This document shows, one piece after another, positions 14,092 through 24,302 of a stretch of DNA of 31,648 bases. The DNA comes from JBDIBB01 sp039812685 (GTDB lineage Bacteria; Acidobacteriota; Vicinamibacteria; Vicinamibacterales; JAFNAJ01). The position numbers and the translations under genes are program-made. The stretch lies in assembly GCA_039812685.1 (NCBI GenBank), contig JBDIBB010000040.1:1-31648 (forward strand). The letters run 5' to 3'. The notes beneath the pieces are model-generated. The model saw only the letters and a program-made list of their open reading frames with translations. It searched no databases and had not been told where the DNA came from. Every line of letters begins with the position of its first letter. Position 1 is the stretch's first letter.

Positions 14092-15948
14092 ATGCCTCGA
14101 TGGCCGTCGTCTTCGTTGCTCGTGCTCGTCGGTCTCGGGCTGCTGCTGGAAGGGGGTGGGCTGGTGCGGCAAACCGAGGCGGCCTCGTGTGAGGCGGTCC
14201 CGCACCTGCCCGAGGGCGGCATCGACGCCGCCGCCCAACAGGTGGTGCTGGAGGTGCGCACCCCTGCGGGCTGCGACTGGCGGCTCGATGCCTGGGCCCC
14301 CTTCACCCTGCCCGCCAGCCGCCACGGGTCGGGCCCGCAGCAGGTCGCCATCGACGTCACCGCCAACCCCGATCTGGCACCGCGGACCGCCCTGTTCAGC
14401 ATCGGCGGCCACGACGTGCGCCTCGTGCAGGCTGGGGGCGCCGACCGGGACGGCGACGGCGTGAGCGATGTCTGGGCGCAGTGGTGGGGGCTGACCGACG
14501 GCGCGGACCGCGACCCGGATGGCGACGGCATCCCGACCGTGGAGGAGGCCCGCGCGGGCACCCATCCCCGGGCACAGGCCATCGATGCCTTCTGGTTTGC
14601 CGAAGGCGCGTCCACCCCGCTGCTGCAGACGACGTACGCGTTCCTCAGCCTCGCCCCGGAGCCCGTCACGCTGGTCGTCACCTTCCTCGGCGAGGACGGG
14701 GTGCGGCTGCGCTGGCCCCTCCGCCTGACGCCCGAGTGGCCGGTCTACCTCGACGCCGCACGGTTCACGGCGCTCGACGGCCGGCAGTTTGGCGTGGCCG
14801 TCGAGGCCTCGGCCGGTCAGGTCGTCGCCGAGCGGGTCGTCACGGTGACGGGCGGCGGCCAGCAGGCGGCCCCGGCCACCTACGCCCGGCAGGCCGGCGC
14901 CGCCACCGACTGGTACCTGGCCGAGGGCACCACCCGCGCCGGTTTCCAGCTCTTCTACGTGCTGGCCAATCCCGGCCCGCACGAAGCGACGGTCGACGTC
15001 ACGTATTTCTTCGCCGATCGACGCGCGCCGCTCGCCCGCTCCCGGCGCCTCGCGCCCTTCACCCGCGACGTCCTCTGGGTCAACCACGAGGCCCCGGAAC
15101 TGGCGGCCGCCGATGTCGCCGCCCATCTGCACAGCGACCACCCGATCGTCGTCGAACGCACCCAGTTCCTCCAGCGGCCCGACGGTGCGTGGACGGCCGC
15201 CACGGCCGCCGCCGCCCAGCCGGCCCTCACCACCCGCTCGGTCTTCGCCGAGGGCGCCACGGGGCCCTTCTTCGACACCTACTTCGCCCTCCTCAATCCG
15301 TCGGACACGCCCGCCACCGTGACCGCCACCTTCTCGCCCGGCGGGAGCACCGGGACCATGGGCGGCACGCTCACCCGGACCTACGTCCTGGGCCCGCGGT
15401 CCCGCACGACGCTGCGGGCGAAGGACGACCCGGCGCTGGCCGCGGCCGACTTCAGCGCACGGTTCACGGCTGACGTCCCGGTGGCCATCGAACGGATGAT
15501 GTGGTGGCCCGGCGATTTCCCCTCGTGGTACGAGGGCCACTCCGGGTCAGGGCGAACGCCGGGCGCGGTGCCGCGGTGGTTCTTTGCCGCGCCGTTGATC
15601 GAGTTCGGGCCTGACCGCGAGGTATACGTGCTCACCTGGTCGACCTGGTGGGGAAGCATGTACGACCTCCAGGCCTGGAGCATCCGGTGTGAGCACGGTG
15701 AGCGCTTCGACAAGGGAGCTGCCGTGAACAACGTCCGCGCGACCTTGCCGCTGCACTGGTGGAATCGAGAATGGCTCCCGCCAGGCCAGTCGGCTCGCTG
15801 CGCGCTGATCGTCAGCGGCCCAAGCTGCTGGAGCGCACCCTGTGACGGCCGCGGCGAGGTGGCGATGGAGATCGCCAGCTACGGCGACGCCGGCGGCCGC
15901 GTCTGGGGACGCGGCACGGTGCATTGGCTGCAACTGGTCGACCCGTAA
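14092..15948 (+). CDS. Exported multidomain protein: BACON-like, Ca-binding segment, three AEG repeats, Cys-containing C-terminus
   Basis: A 618-aa protein. The signal peptide spans 1-31 (LLVLVGLGLLLEGGGL...T-E-A-A). A BACON-like domain covers about 33-116 (C-D-W-R-L-D-A, then DVTANPDLAPRTALFSIGG and V-R-L-V-Q-A-G). A calcium-binding segment of thrombospondin-3/dockerin style follows (DRDGDGVSDVW and DRDPDGDGIPTVEEA, 118-154). Three AEG repeats open at F-W-F-A-E-G (167), W-Y-L-A-E-G (274) and V-F-A-E-G-A-T (384) and close with E-R before 250, 357 and 468. Repeat 3 ends M-M-W-W-P-G-D-F-P-S-W-Y-E. The C-terminal about 120 residues contain Cys533, 570, 579 and 584, able to form disulphides. GGAGGG lies 6-8 nt before the ATG. 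A cell-surface or extracellular adhesive/carbohydrate-related role is inference. Its 3' end is duplicated as the remnant behind selA. Confidence 0.82.
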   Translation: MPRWPSSSLLVLVGLGLLLEGGGLVRQTEAASCEAVPHLPEGGIDAAAQQVVLEVRTPAGCDWRLDAWAPFTLPASRHGSGPQQVAIDVTANPDLAPRTALFSIGGHDVRLVQAGGADRDGDGVSDVWAQWWGLTDGADRDPDGDGIPTVEEARAGTHPRAQAIDAFWFAEGASTPLLQTTYAFLSLAPEPVTLVVTFLGEDGVRLRWPLRLTPEWPVYLDAARFTALDGRQFGVAVEASAGQVVAERVVTVTGGGQQAAPATYARQAGAATDWYLAEGTTRAGFQLFYVLANPGPHEATVDVTYFFADRRAPLARSRRLAPFTRDVLWVNHEAPELAAADVAAHLHSDHPIVVERTQFLQRPDGAWTAATAAAAQPALTTRSVFAEGATGPFFDTYFALLNPSDTPATVTATFSPGGSTGTMGGTLTRTYVLGPRSRTTLRAKDDPALAAADFSARFTADVPVAIERMMWWPGDFPSWYEGHSGSGRTPGAVPRWFFAAPLIEFGPDREVYVLTWSTWWGSMYDLQAWSIRCEHGERFDKGAAVNNVRATLPLHWWNREWLPPGQSARCALIVSGPSCWSAPCDGRGEVAMEIASYGDAGGRVWGRGTVHWLQLVDP

Positions 15949-15960
15949 GCGACACGCGCG
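15764..15960 (+). repeat. 197-bp direct repeat, right copy
   Basis: Encodes the last 60 or so residues of the 14092 protein plus 12 nt beyond its stop. It is 98% identical to 10557-10753, and both copies are in the same orientation, 5207 bp apart. Confidence 0.92.
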
Positions 15961-15976
15961 ACAGGCCGCAAGGCCC

Positions 15977-16008
15977 TGGCGCTGGCCGGCCCGGGTGCCG
16001 GTCCGCCA
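15977..16008. terminator. Possible bidirectional terminator hairpin between convergent genes
   Basis: TGGCG...CGCCA enclose CCGGC-CCGGGT-GCCGG, giving an interrupted long stem in the 80-nt gap between the stops of the 14092 gene and nuoN. No T-run on either side, so intrinsic termination is uncertain. Confidence 0.35.
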
Positions 16009-16028
16009 GTCCGCACCCCGCGCCGTGC

Positions 16029-17462
16029 TCAGAAGATCGTCTGAATCGACTGCGCCGCCAGGTCGATCAGCCGCGTCGGCAGCACGCCGAGGTAGAAGGT
16101 GACCACGGCGGCGATGCCCAGACCCGCCAGCCCCACCTGCCCGATGGCCGGCACCTCGAACTCCGCGCTGGCCGTCGTCATGAACATCGACACGACGATG
16201 CGCAGGTAGAAGAACACCGCGATCACGCTGGTGAGAATCGCGACGACGGCCAGGCCCGTGTAGCCTTCCGCCACGGCCGCCTGGAAGATGTACCACTTGC
16301 CCATGAAGCCGGCCAGCGGCGGGAAGCCGGCGAGCGAGAGCAGGAACACCGCCATCAGCAGCGCCGCCACGGGCCGCGTGAACCAGAGCCCGGTGAAGTC
16401 GTGGAGGTCGCCATTGGGCCGCTCGCGGGTCGCGATGGCGCCAATCACCCCGAACGCGCCCAGGTTCGCCACGGCGTAGACCGCCAGGTAGAAGAGCACC
16501 GCCGCCTTGCCCGTGTCGCTGGCGGCCACCAGGCCGACCAGGAGGTAGCCGGCGTGCGCGATGCTCGAATAGGCGAGCAGCCGCTTCACGTTGTTCTGCA
16601 CGACGCCGACCACGGTGCCGAGGATCATCGTGGCCAGCGCGATCCACTCCACCATCTGCACCCAGTCGGGCCGCATCGGGTCGAAGGCCGACAGGAACAC
16701 GCGCAGGAAGGCCGCGAACGCGGCGGCCTTCACGCCCGTGGACATGAAGCCGGTGACCACCGTGGGCGCGCCCTCGTAGGCATCCGGCGTCCACATGTGG
16801 AACGGCACGGCCGACACCTTGAAGGCGAACCCGACCAGCAGGAGGCCGATGGCGAGCCAGACCAGCGGGTTGGGCTGCAGCACCTGGGTGGCGATGACCG
16901 TGCTCACCCTGTCGAGCCGCGTGCTGCCGGTGACGGCGTAGGTGAAGGCGATGCCGTAGAGGAAGAAGGCGCTGGAGAAGGCGCCGAGCAGGAAGTACTT
17001 GAAGGCCGCCTCGGCGCCGGCCGCGTCGGTGCGGCGGATGCCGGTGAGCGAGTAGACCGAGAGCGAGAGCACCTCGAGGGCGAGGAAGATCACCAGCAGG
17101 TCGGTGGCCGACGCCATCAGCATCATGCCGGCGATGGCAAACAGCGTGAGCGCGTAGTACTCGCCCTGCGGCAGGCCGTCGCGCTCGACGACGCGGGCCG
17201 AGAACATGATCGTCAGCAGGCCGATGCCGATGAGGACGAGGCTGACGAACAGCGCGAAGTTGTCGGCCTGGACCACGCCGAACCCGGCGGCGTTGCGGTT
17301 CCAGAGCAGGCAGGCCGCCACGGCCGCCCCGGCGAGGCCGATGACGCCCAGGCCCCCGATCGGCATGCGCTCGCCCTTCCGCCGGAACGCCTCGGCCACC
17401 ATCGTCGCCACCGCCGTGAGGGTGACGAGCAGCATGGGCATGATTGCTTGGAGGTTTTCCAT
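16029..17462 (-). CDS. nuoN: NADH-quinone oxidoreductase subunit N
   Basis: A 477-aa antiporter-like membrane subunit of NDH-1, last gene of the operon. It shows the family's key charged residues: a Glu in FLALEVLSLSVYSL (Glu130), Lys215 in AFKVSAVPFHMWTPDAYEG, and Lys245 in STGVKAAAF. It is expected to have 14 transmembrane helices and to form one of three proton-pumping modules next to NuoM and NuoK. It starts 6 nt after the nuoM stop. Confidence 0.96.
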   Translation of the reverse strand: MENLQAIMPMLLVTLTAVATMVAEAFRRKGERMPIGGLGVIGLAGAAVAACLLWNRNAAGFGVVQADNFALFVSLVLIGIGLLTIMFSARVVERDGLPQGEYYALTLFAIAGMMLMASATDLLVIFLALEVLSLSVYSLTGIRRTDAAGAEAAFKYFLLGAFSSAFFLYGIAFTYAVTGSTRLDRVSTVIATQVLQPNPLVWLAIGLLLVGFAFKVSAVPFHMWTPDAYEGAPTVVTGFMSTGVKAAAFAAFLRVFLSAFDPMRPDWVQMVEWIALATMILGTVVGVVQNNVKRLLAYSSIAHAGYLLVGLVAASDTGKAAVLFYLAVYAVANLGAFGVIGAIATRERPNGDLHDFTGLWFTRPVAALLMAVFLLSLAGFPPLAGFMGKWYIFQAAVAEGYTGLAVVAILTSVIAVFFYLRIVVSMFMTTASAEFEVPAIGQVGLAGLGIAAVVTFYLGVLPTRLIDLAAQSIQTIF

Positions 17463-17468
17463 GGTCGG

Positions 17469-19046
<1,578 letters not shown>

Positions 19047-19061
19047 GACGAGACGACTCCC

Positions 19062-21119
19062 CTACCGTGCCAGGTAGTAGGCCAGCACGAGAATCGCGCC
19101 GACGAACAGCGAGGCGGCATAGGCGCACACCGACCCCGATTGCAGCAGCCGCAGCAGCGAGGCGGCGCCGCGCACCGTGGCGCCCGCGCCGTTGACCACG
19201 CCGTCGATGACGCCCACGTCGACGATGCGCCAGAGGAAGCCTTCCGACGTGCGGCGGATCGGCTGCACGAGCGCGGCGTCGTACACCTCGTCGACGTAGT
19301 ACTTGTTGTAGAGGAGCCGGTGCAGCCACGGCAGCGCGCGCGCCGCGCGTTCGGCCCGCTCGGGCTGCAGCCGCCAGAACAGCGTGGCGATGCCGATGCC
19401 GAGCAGCGCCACGCCGACGGAGACCGCCATCAGGGCGCGCTCGAGATCGACCTTGGCGGACTCGTCCGCGCCGGCGTGGCCCGCGGCGCTCGCCGCCTCG
19501 GCGTGCGCCGCCGCCACGGTGGCCTCGTCGTGCCCAACGCCGATGGCCGCGGCCATCGAGCCGTGCGCCGGCGCCGGGTGGAAGCTCGGCTCGAGGAACC
19601 GCTCGATCTGGTTGGTGCCGGCCAGCGCGTGCGGGACGCCGACGTAGCCGGCGACGACGGCGCCGATCGCCAGCAGGACGAGCGCGACGGCCATCGCCGG
19701 CGGCGCATCGTGCAGGTGCGCACCGTGACCGTGGGCGCCGTGGGCGTCGTGCGCGGCCGCAGCCGGCGGGTACCGGCGCTCGCCGAAGAAGGTCATGTAG
19801 ACGAGCCGGAACATGTAGGTGGCCGTGAGCAGCGCCGTCAGCATGCCGATGGCCCACAGCACGTGGTGGTCCCGGTCGAAGGTGTAGAAGAGGATTTCGT
19901 CCTTGCTGAAGAAGCCCGACAGCCCCGGCACGCCCGCGATGGCCAGCGCCCCGGCGAGGAACGTCCAGTAGGTGACCGGCAGCGCCTTCTTCAGCCCGCC
20001 CATGTAGCGCATGTCCTGCTCGCCGTGCAGCGCGTGGATCACCGCGCCGCTGCCGAGGAACATCAGGGCCTTGAAGAAGGCGTGGGTGTAGAGGTGGAAG
20101 ATGCCCGCCGAGAAGGCGCCGACGCCCATGGCGAGGAACATGTAGCCGAGCTGTGACACGGTGGAGTAGGCCAGCACGCGCTTGATGTCGTTCTGCACGA
20201 TGCCGATCGAGCCGGCCATGAGCGCCGTGGCGGCACCGACGACGGCCACCACCTGGAGCGTGGCCGGCGCCAGGCTGAACAGCTCGGCGTTGCGCCCGAT
20301 CATGTAGACGCCGGCCGTGACCATCGTCGCGGCGTGGATGAGGGCGGAGACCGGCGTCGGGCCTTCCATCGCGTCGGGCAGCCAGACGTAGAGCGGGATC
20401 TGCGCCGACTTGCCGGTCGCGCCGATGAAGAACAGCAGCGTCATCAGCGACACCAGGCCGAAGGTCACCTCCGGGGCGAGAGCGGCCGCAGCGCGATTGA
20501 TCTGCAGGAAGTCGAGCGTGCCGAACTCGCGGAAGGCGAGCAGCATGCCGACGATGAAGGCGAAGTCGCCGATGCGGTTGACGACGAACGCCTTCTTGCC
20601 GGCGTCGGCCGCGCTCTTCTTCCTGTACCAGAAGCCGATCAGCAGGTAGGAGCAGAGGCCCACGCCCTCCCAGCCGACGAACATCACCAGGAAGTTCGCG
20701 CCGAGCACGAGCACCAGCATGAAGGCGGCGAAGAGGTTCAGGTACGCGAAGAAGCGGGCGTACTCGCTGTCGACCTCCTCGTGCATGTAGGCCGTGGAGT
20801 AGACGTGGATCAGGAAGCTGATCCCGCTGACGACCAGCGCCATGACGGCGCCGAGCGGATCGAGGCGGAACGTCAGCGGGATGGCGAGGTCGCCCGAGGT
20901 GATCCAGGCGTAGACGGTCTGCTCGACGATGCGCTCGCCGGCCGGCAGCGCGACGAGCCCCCAGGTGGCGATGGCGGCCGTGAGGAGGGAGGCGAAGACG
21001 GTCAGGCACGCCACGCCGCCCACGACGCCCTTCGAGAGGCGGCGGCCGAGCAGGTTGTTGACGAGGAACCCGAGGAACGGGAACAGCGGGATGAGCGCGA
21101 GCACGGGCGTCCCTACCAT
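19062..21119 (-). CDS. nuoL: NADH-quinone oxidoreductase subunit L
   Basis: A 685-aa distal proton-pumping subunit. GWEGVGLCSYLLIGFWY (149-165, Glu151) and GKSAQIPLYVWLPDAMEGPTPVSAL (236-260, Lys237) are the antiporter signature. The C-terminal part (from about 600) holds the long lateral helix region that clamps the membrane arm. Between helices a loop at 450-475 is rich in histidine (six His in 457-470), and a second Ala/His-rich stretch covers 520-555; both look lineage-specific. Its ATG overlaps the nuoK stop (ATGGTAG). Confidence 0.97.
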   Translation of the reverse strand: MVGTPVLALIPLFPFLGFLVNNLLGRRLSKGVVGGVACLTVFASLLTAAIATWGLVALPAGERIVEQTVYAWITSGDLAIPLTFRLDPLGAVMALVVSGISFLIHVYSTAYMHEEVDSEYARFFAYLNLFAAFMLVLVLGANFLVMFVGWEGVGLCSYLLIGFWYRKKSAADAGKKAFVVNRIGDFAFIVGMLLAFREFGTLDFLQINRAAAALAPEVTFGLVSLMTLLFFIGATGKSAQIPLYVWLPDAMEGPTPVSALIHAATMVTAGVYMIGRNAELFSLAPATLQVVAVVGAATALMAGSIGIVQNDIKRVLAYSTVSQLGYMFLAMGVGAFSAGIFHLYTHAFFKALMFLGSGAVIHALHGEQDMRYMGGLKKALPVTYWTFLAGALAIAGVPGLSGFFSKDEILFYTFDRDHHVLWAIGMLTALLTATYMFRLVYMTFFGERRYPPAAAAHDAHGAHGHGAHLHDAPPAMAVALVLLAIGAVVAGYVGVPHALAGTNQIERFLEPSFHPAPAHGSMAAAIGVGHDEATVAAAHAEAASAAGHAGADESAKVDLERALMAVSVGVALLGIGIATLFWRLQPERAERAARALPWLHRLLYNKYYVDEVYDAALVQPIRRTSEGFLWRIVDVGVIDGVVNGAGATVRGAASLLRLLQSGSVCAYAASLFVGAILVLAYYLAR

Positions 21120-21415
21120 TTCAGCGAGGTGAACGCGTCGGGGTTGAGCGTCTCACGCTGGCGGAACAGCTGGATCACGATCGCGAGCCCCACGGCGGCC
21201 TCGGCGGCGGCCACCGCCATCACGAAGAAGGCGATGATCTGCCCCTCCACCGAGCCGAGGGTCCGTCCGACGGCGACGAAGGTGAGGTTCACCGCGTTGA
21301 GCATGATCTCGATCGACAGCAGCATCGTGATCACGTTGCGGCGCAGGAACACGCCGGTCGTGCCGATGGCGAACAGGACGCCGGACAGCAGCAGGAAGTG
21401 GTTGAGCGACGGCAT
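21113..21415 (-). CDS. nuoK: NADH-quinone oxidoreductase subunit K
   Basis: A 100-aa, three-helix membrane subunit homologous to MrpC. Both buried glutamates needed for pumping are at the E. coli positions: Glu36 in LLSIEIMLNAVNL and Glu72 in AAAEAAVGLAIV. Overlaps nuoJ by one base (TGATG) and nuoL by seven. Confidence 0.97.
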   Translation of the reverse strand: MPSLNHFLLLSGVLFAIGTTGVFLRRNVITMLLSIEIMLNAVNLTFVAVGRTLGSVEGQIIAFFVMAVAAAEAAVGLAIVIQLFRQRETLNPDAFTSLKW

Positions 21416-21936
21416 CAGAGGACCCTCTTCGCCAGGACCACGGCGCCGACCATCGCCACGAGAATCAGCACCGAGGTCACCTCGAACGCGAAGCCGTGGG
21501 TGGTGAACAGTTCACGGCCGATCTGGGCCACCGACGAGACGTGATCGGCCACGGCCGCCTCGGCGATGATCGGCCGCTCCGGCGTCCGCGCGATCGCCCA
21601 GCCCACCAGCGCGAGGAACGCGACGGCCAGCGCGGCGGCCGACCGGCGCGGGCCCTTGGCCAGCAGGCCGTTGCGCGCGTGGTCGGCCAGCGCCTCCTCG
21701 CGCGGCCGGTTCACCAGCATCACCACGAACAGGAAGAGCACCATGATGGCGCCGGCGTAGACGATGATCTGCGTGACGGCGGTGAAGGGCGAGTCCAGCA
21801 GCACGTAGAGGCCGGAGAGCCCGAGGAAGGACGCGATCAGCCACAGCACGCTGCGCAGCGGGCTGCGTTGCCCGATCACCGCCAGCGAGGCGCCGACGGT
21901 GACCGCCCCGAACAGGTAGAACAGCACCACGTCCAC
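21415..21936 (-). CDS. nuoJ: NADH-quinone oxidoreductase subunit J
   Basis: A 173-aa, five-helix membrane subunit. FTAVTQIIVYAGAIMVLFLFVVMLV is the conserved third helix. The chosen start is the GTG at 21936 (VDVVLFYLFGAV), two bases after the nuoH stop; GTG codons a few residues in are alternatives, and no ATG fits. Bacterial operons normally carry nuoI immediately before this gene, and here it is absent. Confidence 0.94.
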   Translation of the reverse strand: MDVVLFYLFGAVTVGASLAVIGQRSPLRSVLWLIASFLGLSGLYVLLDSPFTAVTQIIVYAGAIMVLFLFVVMLVNRPREEALADHARNGLLAKGPRRSAAALAVAFLALVGWAIARTPERPIIAEAAVADHVSSVAQIGRELFTTHGFAFEVTSVLILVAMVGAVVLAKRVL

Positions 21937-21938
21937 GG

Positions 21939-22964
21939 CTAGCTCCCGAAGTAGAGCACGCCGGCCGCCGTGGCGAGCAGGTTCGCCACGGCGAGCGGCA
22001 GCAGGAACTTCCAGCCGAAGTGCATCAGCTGGTCGTAGCGGTAGCGCGGCAGCGTCCACCGCGTCCAGATGTAGAAGAAGAGGATCGCGAACACCTTCGC
22101 GAGCCACCAGATCCAGCCGAGCCACTCGGGCAGGAAGGGGCCGTGCCAGCCGCCGAAGAACAGGCTGGTCGCCAGGCCGGCGACCACCACCATGTTGATG
22201 TACTCCGCCAGGAAGAAGAGCGCGAACGACATCGAGCTGTACTCGGTGTGGTAGCCGGCGACCAGCTCCTGCTCCGCCTCGGGGAAGTCGAACGGCGCGC
22301 GGTTGGTCTCGGCGATGGCGGCGATCATGAAGACGAGGAAGCCGACGCACTGCGGGAAGACGTACCACCGGGGAATCACCCCGAGCCAGTAGCCCTTCTG
22401 CGCGTCGACGATCTCGGAGAGCGAGAGCGAGTTGGCCGTCAGCAGCACCGCCGCCAGCGCCAGGCCGTAGGACAGCTCGTAGCTGAGCATCTGCGCCGTG
22501 CTGCGCAGGCCGCCGAGCAGCGAATACTTGCTGTTGCTGCTCCAGCCGGCGAGCACGATGCCGTAGATGCCCATCGACGTGACGGCGAACAGCGCCAGCA
22601 CGCCCACGTTGACGTCGGCCACCCGCAGCGGGATCGGCTCGGGCAGCAGGCCGAAGAAGTCGGTGGGCGCGCCGAAGGGGACGACGGCGAAGGCGCCGAA
22701 CGCGGCGGTGGCCGAGATGACCGGCGCCAGCATGAACACGAACCGATCGGCGGCGCGCGGGCGCAGCTCCTCCTTGAACACCAGCTTCACGATGTCGGCC
22801 AGCGGCTGCAGCACGCCCCAGGGCCCCGTGCGGTACGGCCCGAGGCGCTGCTGGACGAAGGCCGCGACCTTGCGCTCCATCAGCACCGTGACGGCCGCCG
22901 ACATCTGGAGCGCGAAGAAGACGACGAGGATGATGCCGATGTGGGCGACGAAAGTGAGGTCCAC
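21939..22964 (-). CDS. nuoH: NADH-quinone oxidoreductase subunit H
   Basis: A 341-aa membrane subunit that forms the entry of the quinone chamber. QQRLGPYRTGPWGVLQPLAD (38-57), VKLVFKEELRP and the acidic FDFPEAEQELVAGYHTEYSS loop are diagnostic. The ATG is 9 nt after the nuoF stop, where nuoG would normally be, and the gene is followed directly by nuoJ where nuoI would be. Confidence 0.97.
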   Translation of the reverse strand: MDLTFVAHIGIILVVFFALQMSAAVTVLMERKVAAFVQQRLGPYRTGPWGVLQPLADIVKLVFKEELRPRAADRFVFMLAPVISATAAFGAFAVVPFGAPTDFFGLLPEPIPLRVADVNVGVLALFAVTSMGIYGIVLAGWSSNSKYSLLGGLRSTAQMLSYELSYGLALAAVLLTANSLSLSEIVDAQKGYWLGVIPRWYVFPQCVGFLVFMIAAIAETNRAPFDFPEAEQELVAGYHTEYSSMSFALFFLAEYINMVVVAGLATSLFFGGWHGPFLPEWLGWIWWLAKVFAILFFYIWTRWTLPRYRYDQLMHFGWKFLLPLAVANLLATAAGVLYFGS

Positions 22965-22973
22965 GGCGTTGCC

Positions 22974-24287
22974 TCAGTGCGAGTGGGCCGCGGCGGCGGC
23001 CGACGGCAGCCAGGGCGCGCGCGGCAGCTTGCTGCGGCCCTCGCGGATGTAGTGCTCGTACTCGTCGCGGAAGTGCTGCAGCGTGCTCAGCACCGACGGG
23101 ATCATCGCGTCGCCGAAGGGGCACAGGGTCTTGCCGCCGATGTTGTTGGCGACCGAGAGCAGCAGCTCGAGATCGCGCGCGGCGCCCTCGCCCCGCAGGA
23201 TCTTCTGCAGCAGCTTGTGCAGCCAGTCGCTGCCCTCGCGGCACGGCGTGCACTTGCCGCACGACTCGTGACGGTAGAAGGAGATGAGATTGTCGGCGAG
23301 CCACACCATGTCGGTCGTCTCGTCCATCACCATGATGGCGGCCGAGCCGAGCATGGAGCCGACCTTCACGAGCCCGTCGAAGCTGGCCTGCGCGTCGAGG
23401 CTGGCCTCGGTGAGGACGTTCACCGACGAGCCGCCCGGGATGATCGCCTTGAACTGTCGTCCGTCCTTCATGCCCCCGGCGAAGTCGTAGATCAGCTCGC
23501 GCAGCGTCACGTCCATCGACGTCTCGTAGACGCCGGGCCTGGCGACGTGTCCGCTGATGCAGTAGAGCTTCGGCCCCTGGTTCTTCTCCGGCCCGATCGA
23601 CGCGTACCACTCCGGTCCGCGGTCGAGGATCAGCGGCACGTTGCAGATGCTCTCGACGTTGTTGATGATGGTCGGGCACCCGTAGAGGCCGACCACCGCG
23701 GGGAACGGCGGCCGCAGGCGCGGCTGCGCCCGCTTGCCCTCGAGGCTCTCGAGCAGCGCCGACTCCTCACCCGCCTCGTAGGCGCCGGCGCCGCGGTGCA
23801 CGTAGATGTCGCAGTCCTGGCCGCTGCCGAGGATGTCGCGCCCCAGCAGGCCCCTGGCGTAGGCCTCCTCGAGTTGCTCTTCGAGCACGCGCTGCACGTG
23901 GTAGAACTCGCCGCGGATGTAGATGTAGGCGGCCTTCGCCCCGAAGGCGCGGCACGCGATGACGCACCCTTCCAACAGCAGGTGCGGGTTGCGCTCCATC
24001 AGCAGGTGGTCCTTGAAGGTCCCCGGCTCGCTCTCGTCCGCGTTCACGCAGAGGTACTTCGGCTTCGGGTTGTCCTTCGGCACGAAGCTCCACTTCATGC
24101 CGGTGGGGAAGCCGGCGCCGCCGCGGCCGCGCAGCCCCGACTGCTTCACCTGCTCGACGATGGCCTCCGGCGCCAGCGCGAGCGCCTTGCGCATGGCGGC
24201 GTAGCCTCCCCGCTTCAGGTAGTTGTCCAGCGTGTAGGCGTACGGCTCCTTCACGTGGGAGGTGAGAACGGGTTCGGGAAGACGCAT
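22974..24287 (-). CDS. nuoF: NADH-quinone oxidoreductase subunit F (NADH/FMN-binding)
   Basis: A 437-aa peripheral-arm subunit that oxidises NADH. GLRGRGGAGFPTGMKWSF (51-68) binds NADH/FMN, YEAGEESALLESLEG (170-184) and YGCPTIINNVES (202-213) belong to the FMN fold, and Cys343, 346, 349 plus Cys389 (SCGKCTPCREG) ligate cluster N3. The start at 24287 agrees with the family N-terminus. The 114-nt gap to nuoE is the longest in the operon and holds the GGGG-tract heptad repeat. NuoG, its normal electron acceptor partner, is not encoded next to it. Confidence 0.97.
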   Translation of the reverse strand: MRLPEPVLTSHVKEPYAYTLDNYLKRGGYAAMRKALALAPEAIVEQVKQSGLRGRGGAGFPTGMKWSFVPKDNPKPKYLCVNADESEPGTFKDHLLMERNPHLLLEGCVIACRAFGAKAAYIYIRGEFYHVQRVLEEQLEEAYARGLLGRDILGSGQDCDIYVHRGAGAYEAGEESALLESLEGKRAQPRLRPPFPAVVGLYGCPTIINNVESICNVPLILDRGPEWYASIGPEKNQGPKLYCISGHVARPGVYETSMDVTLRELIYDFAGGMKDGRQFKAIIPGGSSVNVLTEASLDAQASFDGLVKVGSMLGSAAIMVMDETTDMVWLADNLISFYRHESCGKCTPCREGSDWLHKLLQKILRGEGAARDLELLLSVANNIGGKTLCPFGDAMIPSVLSTLQHFRDEYEHYIREGRSKLPRAPWLPSAAAAAHSH

Positions 24288-24302
24288 GGGTGTCTCTCTG
24301 CC

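Noticed and set aside
10557..15960. The 197-bp direct repeats as ends of an insertion sequence or integron cassette
   Set aside because: No transposase, integrase, terminal inverted repeats or attC-like site; the repeats are gene fragments, so homologous recombination or duplication explains them better.
21900..23000. Hidden nuoI or nuoG reading frames at the H/J and F/H junctions
   Set aside because: Checked in both strands: junctions are 2 and 9 nt, and no C-x2-C-x2-C-x3-C-P motif occurs in the adjacent frames.
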